DNA of 9,216 bases, taken from positions 1 through 9,216 of the forward strand of contig CALLIQ010000504.1 of assembly GCA_938008925.1 (NCBI GenBank), in the 5' to 3' direction. The stretch is from an uncultured Acidimicrobiales bacterium. Lineage in GTDB: Bacteria > Actinomycetota > Acidimicrobiia > Acidimicrobiales > SZUA-35. The position numbers and the translations under genes are program-made. The notes below the pieces were generated by a model that saw only the letters and a program-made list of their open reading frames with translations, did not search any database and was not told the DNA's origin. Numbering within the stretch: the first letter of the stretch is position 1; each line of letters opens with the position of its first letter. Of the stretch, positions 5,945 through 9,216 are shown piece by piece.

Positions 5945-5956
5945 CATCCGACGATA
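5945..5956 (-). promoter_or_regulatory. Predicted leaderless -10 element of the VOC gene
   Basis: On the minus strand TATCGT (5956-5951) is followed by CGG and two ATGs. The spacing of six bases to the second ATG (5944) fits a leaderless start there. No Shine-Dalgarno sequence is seen before either ATG. Confidence 0.45.
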
Positions 5957-5976
5957 GTTGGTGAACGATTGCGGTC

Positions 5977-5999
5977 TCCTGGTCCCGGGGCGACCAGGA
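5977..5999. promoter_or_regulatory. Inverted repeat TCCTGGTC-N7-GACCAGGA upstream of the VOC gene
   Basis: Perfect 8-bp arms (5977-5984, 5992-5999) surround CCGGGGC. The element lies 33-55 bp upstream of the predicted VOC transcription start, over the -35 region, and about 95-115 bp before the divergent lipoprotein gene. It is a good candidate operator. If transcribed it would also form a strong hairpin. Confidence 0.45.
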
Positions 6000-6018
6000 C
6001 GCCCTCTCACTCTCCCCG

Positions 6019-6024
6019 TACAAT
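6019..6024 (+). promoter_or_regulatory. Predicted -10 element for the first lipoprotein gene
   Basis: TACAAT matches TATAAT at five of six positions and is the best such hexamer in the 148-base divergent spacer. It would start a transcript near 6031 with a leader of about 60 bases. No clear -35 is seen. CCCCGT (6014-6019) and ACGGGG (6051-6056) form a 6-bp inverted repeat around the presumed start. Confidence 0.35.
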
Positions 6025-6092
6025 CAGTCGGCACCCGCAATTACGTCAAGACGGGGTGGGCCTGCGCAGTCAAACCGAACAACGGACAGTGA

Positions 6093-7151
6093 ATGCGACG
6101 ATCCAACCGGTGCCCCAGAACTTTGAGCGTGCTCGTCGCTCTCGTGATGACCGCCGGCGGGTGCGTCAACGACAGCGGGAGCGCATCGCAGTCTGCGATT
6201 CAAGGCGAGAGCCCGCCGACGGAGCAGGGCGCTGCCGACCCTGATCTGACAACACATGCCAGTACGAGCACCGCGACAGCGGTGCCGACCACGGTGATCG
6301 ACTGGGAGCAGCTGCCTCCGGTGAACGCTCCAGCAGGCCTCGTCGCTGAGAGCTACGATGGCAGCTTTCTCGCCCTGAGCACTGTCATCGACAGCGGTGA
6401 TGGGCCGCGAATCTGCGGGCCTGCGATCGCTGACTCAGACCCACCCCAATGCAATGGCGTCCCGATCGAAGGTTGGGACTGGAGCAACGTCGCTCACGAC
6501 GCACAGGCGGGAAGTCGCTGGGGCGAGTACGTCGTGATCGGCCGATGGACCGGAAGCACGTTCGTCCTCACACGACCCAGCCACCCGATCGACTGGAGTC
6601 AGATCCGGACGCTGGAGCAAGACGACACACCGAAAGAGGTGCCGTGCCCGACGCCCGACGGCGGTTGGTGGTCCGACACGACCGACCCTGAACGCGTCGG
6701 ATCCGTCGACTACAACGCCGCCATCGATGTCGTGACCACCCGGCCCGAGTTCGTGAGTGTCGACGTGGTGCCACCGGAGGAACCAAGACCGGCGGGGATC
6801 GCGTTCGACCCGACTGATGTCGGTTGGGAACCCGGAGTTCTCGTTGTGAGAATGACCGAGGTCGCCGATGGCGACGAGGAGGCGATTCGTGCCGACTGGG
6901 GCGGACCTGTATGCCTGGTCGTCGCCGACGCCAGCGAGCCGAGCGTGGACGAACTGGCGCAGCTCGAAGCTGACGTCGTCGACCTCTGGGATTCGATCGC
7001 ACCCGGCGAGAGCCTTCTGGCGATCGGGCATGTCGAGGGTCGAGTCCGCGTAAGGGTCTGGGTGGCCACAATCGAAGCCCAAGCGCGCCTCGATGAACAG
7101 TTCGGGCCCGAGTCGGTGGAACTCATCGGGGTGTTCTGGCCGGCCGACTGA
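6093..7151 (+). CDS. Predicted lipoprotein with two Cys-pair modules, paralogue A (function unknown)
   Basis: The 352-residue product begins with a basic stretch, a hydrophobic segment (about 11-20) and AGGC, giving lipidated Cys24. A Ser/Thr/Pro-rich tether follows (25-70). A folded module (74-166) contains LPPVNAPAGLV, Cys108 and Cys120 (SDPPQCNG) and RWGEYVVIG. A second part holds EVPCPTPDGGWW (Cys185), WGGPVCLVV (Cys274) and the closing EAQARLDEQFG block (328-338). The even number of Cys after the lipobox suggests two disulfides on the outer face of the membrane. I recall similar hypothetical proteins in Acidimicrobiia but no named domain. A shorter paralogue lies at 7818-8618. The ATG at 6093 has only a weak GGACAG upstream. 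The product is probably anchored to the outer face of the cytoplasmic membrane; role unknown. Confidence 0.8.
   Translation: MRRSNRCPRTLSVLVALVMTAGGCVNDSGSASQSAIQGESPPTEQGAADPDLTTHASTSTATAVPTTVIDWEQLPPVNAPAGLVAESYDGSFLALSTVIDSGDGPRICGPAIADSDPPQCNGVPIEGWDWSNVAHDAQAGSRWGEYVVIGRWTGSTFVLTRPSHPIDWSQIRTLEQDDTPKEVPCPTPDGGWWSDTTDPERVGSVDYNAAIDVVTTRPEFVSVDVVPPEEPRPAGIAFDPTDVGWEPGVLVVRMTEVADGDEEAIRADWGGPVCLVVADASEPSVDELAQLEADVVDLWDSIAPGESLLAIGHVEGRVRVRVWVATIEAQARLDEQFGPESVELIGVFWPAD
6312..6590 (+). repeat. Duplicated lipoprotein core, copy A
   Basis: This segment encodes residues 74-166 of the first lipoprotein and aligns without gaps to 8118-8396 on the other strand. By hand count 54 of 93 residues are identical. 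The first 51 bases differ at about nine positions. Confidence 0.85.
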
Positions 7152-7169
7152 GAGCCGACGAGCAGTCGC

Positions 7170-7181
7170 TACGTTCAGGTG
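7170..7181 (+). promoter_or_regulatory. Predicted leaderless -10 element of the histidine phosphatase gene
   Basis: TACGTT (7170-7175) is followed by six bases and the ATG at 7182. The GTG at 7179 directly before it would lie too close to the hexamer to be the start of a leaderless message, so the ATG is favoured. Confidence 0.45.
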
Positions 7182-7736
7182 ATGTCAGGCCTTGTCTTCG
7201 TCCGGCATTCCGAACCGCAGATCGACCCGTCCGAGCCGGCGGGCAGCTGGCCCCTGTCGCCTTCTGGCCACGACTTCGCCGCCGAGCTCGGCAACGTCAT
7301 CACTCAGCACCTCGACGGCGCCACCGCTCGAGTCGCCGCGAGCTCTGAGCGCAAGGCCATCGAGACCGCTGAGGGCCTCGGTCTCGGATCGGTGATCGTC
7401 CGCGACGAGCTCCGAGAGGTGTCGAAGCCCTGGTACCCCGAGCCACAGGATCACCAGGATGCGGCTGCCCGCTATCTGTCGGGGCAGGCGGTCGCTGGCT
7501 GGGAACCACAGCGCGACGCGATCGAGCGCTTCGATGGCGTCGTTGCGTCTCGCGCCGACGAAACAGTGGTTGATGAGTCAGTGGTCTTGGTCACGCATGG
7601 GACCGTCTTCACTCTCTGGATGAACGAGCACATGGCGAGCTTCGAACCAGTCGAGTTCTGGAACAGCCTCTCGATGCCCGACGCCTACGAGGTCGACACG
7701 GCCACCGGGAAGTTCGAACAGCTCCGGCGCGAGTAG
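7182..7736 (+). CDS. Histidine phosphatase (phosphoglycerate mutase-like) family protein
   Basis: This 184-residue protein has the branch-1 histidine phosphatase signature. LVFVRHSEP (4-12) gives Arg8 and the phospho-accepting His9. ASSERKAIETA (53-63) gives the second phosphate-binding Arg57. DELREVS (75-81) supplies the probable acid Glu79, and VLVTHGTVFTL (135-145) gives the second His139. The third base of the usual RHG triad is Ser here (RHS), a common variant. Members remove phosphate from sugars, nucleotides or protein side chains, and substrate cannot be read from sequence. It lies 30 bases after lipoprotein A and converges on lipoprotein B. It has its own likely leaderless promoter, so it need not be co-transcribed with lipoprotein A. 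GTG at 7179 would add one residue. Confidence 0.88.
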   Translation: MSGLVFVRHSEPQIDPSEPAGSWPLSPSGHDFAAELGNVITQHLDGATARVAASSERKAIETAEGLGLGSVIVRDELREVSKPWYPEPQDHQDAAARYLSGQAVAGWEPQRDAIERFDGVVASRADETVVDESVVLVTHGTVFTLWMNEHMASFEPVEFWNSLSMPDAYEVDTATGKFEQLRRE

Positions 7737-7744
7737 CGCCAACC

Positions 7745-7797
7745 GCTTCGCCTGACCCACAAGGCGAAGCCGATTCACTCGAGACTCGTTGTGGGTC
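7745..7797. terminator. Interlocking inverted repeats between convergent genes, bidirectional terminator or pseudoknot
   Basis: Stem 1 pairs GCTTCGCC (7745-7752) with GGCGAAGC (7763-7770) around a 10-base loop. Nine of those loop bases, GACCCACAA (7754-7762), are perfectly complementary to TTGTGGGTC (7789-7797). The second pairing therefore either competes with stem 1 or forms a pseudoknot with it. The element lies between the stops of the histidine phosphatase (7736) and lipoprotein B (7818) and reads the same from both strands. There is no T-tract. Confidence 0.55.
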
Positions 7798-7817
7798 TCA
7801 ATCCTCGAACATGCCCA

Positions 7818-8618
7818 CTAGTCGATTGCCCAGAGCAGACCCATGAGTCGGACGACGCCAACGCCGAACTGCTCATCGAGGCGGGTCTGGGCCTCTTCGG
7901 TCGCCAGCCAAACACCGACCTGCACTTCTCCATCGGCCACCGCCGTGCCGAGAATCCCCGTCACGGGCGCGATCTCGAAACTGAGCTCGATCACCTGGCG
8001 TTCGATCTCGTTCAGATCGCTTTCGCTCAGTTCAGCAGCGCTCGATTCGCCGTCGCTCGGATCAGATGGGTTCGAGGTCGCGGAGCCGCCGGCTGGGAAG
8101 TCCAGCTGGAGTGACTCGATGGGTATCGGCGGGTCGGTCACGGTGAACGTTCCTTCGTGCCAGTGTCCGATCACGACGTACTGCCCCCACCGTGTGCCCC
8201 GGCGCTCCTCGTGCTCGACCGTTTCCCAGTCCAAACCAGCGATCGACGCGCCGTCGCACTGCGGCGGGTCGGACACGCTGATTGCCGGCGTGCAAAGGAC
8301 CGGTCCGTCTCCTTCTTCGATCACATACGCGTAGGTGAGGAGGCGTCCGTCGTAGTTCTCAGGAACGAGGCCGGCTGGAGTGTTGACCGGCGGCAGGTCG
8401 TCCGCCGCGATCGGGAGCACCGTGGACGTGGTCGGTGCCGACTCCCGCTCGGCGGGCACGGACGACTCGGAGCCGCCTTCCCCCGCACCTGGTATTTCGG
8501 TCGTGACAGGCACTGACTCGGGCGCGTCACTCGCGACCTCGGCACTTCGGGCGCAACCGACGACGACGAACACAGCGAGCAGGCACAGCCACGAGGACGT
8601 CAACGTCGGTGGCCTCAT
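7818..8618 (-). CDS. Predicted lipoprotein, paralogue B, with shortened middle region (function unknown)
   Basis: The 266-residue product has a signal segment (10-20) and a VVVGC lipobox, giving lipidated Cys22. A Ser/Pro/Glu-rich tether follows (23-72), then a core (75-167) that aligns gap-free with paralogue A. Shared blocks are LPPVNxPAGLV, SDPPQCxG, RWGxYVVIG and the terminal EAQxRLDEQFG. Cys109 and Cys121 of the core pair are kept. The part of A carrying Cys185 and Cys274 is missing; a Ser/Asp/Pro-rich linker (about 174-198) stands there instead, followed by the A-like closing domain. The ATG at 8618 is supported by GGAGAG about eight bases upstream. The even-Cys pattern suits an extracytoplasmic protein. 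Role unknown; binding or surface sensing would be guesses. Confidence 0.8.
   Translation of the reverse strand: MRPPTLTSSWLCLLAVFVVVGCARSAEVASDAPESVPVTTEIPGAGEGGSESSVPAERESAPTTSTVLPIAADDLPPVNTPAGLVPENYDGRLLTYAYVIEEGDGPVLCTPAISVSDPPQCDGASIAGLDWETVEHEERRGTRWGQYVVIGHWHEGTFTVTDPPIPIESLQLDFPAGGSATSNPSDPSDGESSAAELSESDLNEIERQVIELSFEIAPVTGILGTAVADGEVQVGVWLATEEAQTRLDEQFGVGVVRLMGLLWAID
8118..8396 (-). repeat. Duplicated lipoprotein core, copy B
   Basis: This is the minus-strand partner of 6312-6590. The coding segments are in inverted orientation about 1.5 kb apart. Divergence is too high for a recent event, but the alignment is gap-free over 93 codons. Confidence 0.85.
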
Positions 8619-8812
8619 GACGTTCGCTCTCCGCCGGGCGGCTTCGTCGCATCATGGTTCGCCCCGGATCGAGCAGACGAAAGGAATTCGATCATCGACA
8701 CAACCCTGTCAGAATGGCTGATCATCGGACACTCCTTGGCCGACGCGGCACGCTCTCACAGCCGATCGATCGGCGCACCCATCACCCGCCACGCCTGCGG
8801 CGGTGCGTCCAC
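8619..8812. other. Divergent intergenic region between lipoprotein B and the small ORF
   Basis: This 194-base spacer is the longest gene-free stretch. It holds the lipoprotein B ribosome site, a direct repeat of GATCATCG (8690-8697 and 8720-8727) and a perfect palindrome at 8761-8774. No convincing -10/-35 pair was found for either gene. The small gene's frame is open through most of it, but the sequence there looks non-coding. Confidence 0.5.
8761..8774. promoter_or_regulatory. Perfect 14-bp palindrome GCCGATCGATCGGC
   Basis: The sequence is identical to its reverse complement over all 14 bases and lies 38 bases upstream of the ATG at 8813. It is a candidate operator for the small downstream gene; GATCG-rich palindromes can also arise by chance in high-GC DNA. 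Confidence 0.35.
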
Positions 8813-9133
8813 ATGACCGAGTTCATCACCGAGCTCGAGCGGTTCCAGCAGGGCGGCTTTCCCATGGTGTGCGTCCGATCCGGACTCCCCGCCGACAAGT
8901 TCGTGCCAGTTCAGGCCGAGCGGAAGTCCGTCGGCTGGTGGGCGAAGTTGGACAGCATGGCGCTGTGGATCTTGGACGGTTGGTTCTTCCAAACTCGGAA
9001 TCCATGGGGACGACTTCCGTTCGCCACAGGCCAGGTCGGCGGAATCGAAGCGACATGTCACCCCCGTCGCGACCAGCCCACGCTCATCAAAGTCCTCGGC
9101 GCTCACCCGAACTTCATCGACGCTGCTGCCTGA
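8813..9133 (+). CDS. Small hypothetical protein, possibly membrane-associated
   Basis: The 106-residue product begins MTEFITELERFQQGGFPMVC. CVRSGLPADKFVPVQA (20-35) is followed by a Trp-rich, moderately hydrophobic stretch (about 39-58), then WGRLPFATGQV, and it ends IKVLGAHPNFIDAAA. This layout (Cys near the start, 'SGxPAD', one or two hydrophobic segments, 'GRLPF', then 'V-L-GxHPxF-AA') resembles small actinobacterial hypothetical membrane proteins I have seen, without a named domain. The hydrophobic part is broken by Lys, Asp and Arg, so a true membrane helix is uncertain. The start is placed at 8813 because the upstream extension is Arg/His-rich and looks non-coding; no Shine-Dalgarno sequence or -10 supports it. 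Confidence 0.6.
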   Translation: MTEFITELERFQQGGFPMVCVRSGLPADKFVPVQAERKSVGWWAKLDSMALWILDGWFFQTRNPWGRLPFATGQVGGIEATCHPRRDQPTLIKVLGAHPNFIDAAA

Positions 9134-9175
9134 CACGGCGAAGCGAGAGGGGCCGCCTGCTCGCGATCTGAGACT

Positions 9176-9203
9176 GAGCGTGGGTAGCCGACCGAAGACG
9201 CTC
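9176..9203 (+). terminator. Possible hairpin after the small gene
   Basis: GAGCGT (9176-9181) pairs with ACGCTC (9198-9203), and within it GGT (9183-9185) can pair with ACC (9191-9193). It starts 42 bases after the stop codon and lacks a T-tract. It is weak support for a terminator near the window end. Confidence 0.25.
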
Positions 9204-9216
9204 GGCAACTAGGGTC

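Noticed and set aside
5945..6040. Upstream extension of the VOC protein to 167 residues
   Set aside because: The extra 32 residues are Arg/Gly/Pro-rich, do not match the family, and would cover the inverted repeat and the -10 element.
8690..8727. Direct repeat GATCATCG (two copies 30 bp apart)
   Set aside because: Eight bases only, in GATC-rich DNA, and without further symmetry; too weak for a regulatory claim.
8654..8812. Upstream extension of the small protein to 159 residues
   Set aside because: The added part is Arg/His-rich, typical of translated high-GC spacer, and crosses the palindrome; the ATG at 8813 gives a plausible protein.

Overview
The window is high-GC bacterial chromosome, densely coding, with no mobile element, CRISPR array or rRNA. 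The left 2.8 kb is the conserved actinobacterial cell-wall and cell-division signalling locus, read on the minus strand: fhaA, fhaB, pstP, then the first 101 codons of rodA/ftsW. A divergent tRNA-Leu(CAG) lies just upstream of fhaA, the arrangement known from Mycobacterium. The gene order, the compact FhaA and the style of the lipoproteins suggest a deep-branching actinobacterium, perhaps of the class Acidimicrobiia (Ilumatobacter-like). That placement is an inference from protein style, not a database result.

Layout. 1-2794 (minus): rodA (partial), pstP, fhaB, fhaA. 2855-2938 (plus): tRNA-Leu, followed by a nested hairpin. 3097-5524 (plus): a three-gene, translationally coupled cassette made of an HpcH/HpaI-type aldolase, an EctD-like phytanoyl-CoA-dioxygenase-family enzyme and a TfdA/TauD-type 2-oxoglutarate dioxygenase. 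The genes overlap by 4 bases at both junctions. 5537-5944 (minus): a glyoxalase/VOC-fold protein. 6093-7151 (plus) and 7818-8618 (minus): two paralogous predicted lipoproteins in inverted orientation around a histidine phosphatase (7182-7736, plus). 8813-9133 (plus): a small protein of uncertain function.

How the parts may work together. The left genes encode the Ser/Thr phosphatase and phosphothreonine readers that oppose the PknA/PknB kinases, which probably lie beyond the left edge. The middle cassette looks like a small catabolic or tailoring unit: two Fe(II)/2-oxoglutarate oxygenases plus a retro-aldolase that releases pyruvate-like products. No transporter or regulator is adjacent, and the substrate is unknown. 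The right part appears to be a cell-envelope region with a duplicated lipoprotein family.

A recurring regulatory pattern is visible. Four first-of-transcript genes (fhaA, aldolase, VOC, histidine phosphatase) have a TANNNT hexamer ending 6-7 bases before the ATG and no Shine-Dalgarno sequence, which is the signature of leaderless mRNAs. Downstream genes in the operons do have GGAG/AGGG-type ribosome sites. Several short perfect inverted repeats sit beside these promoters and are candidate operators. No gene-free stretch exceeds 300 bases; the longest is 194 bases (8619-8812).
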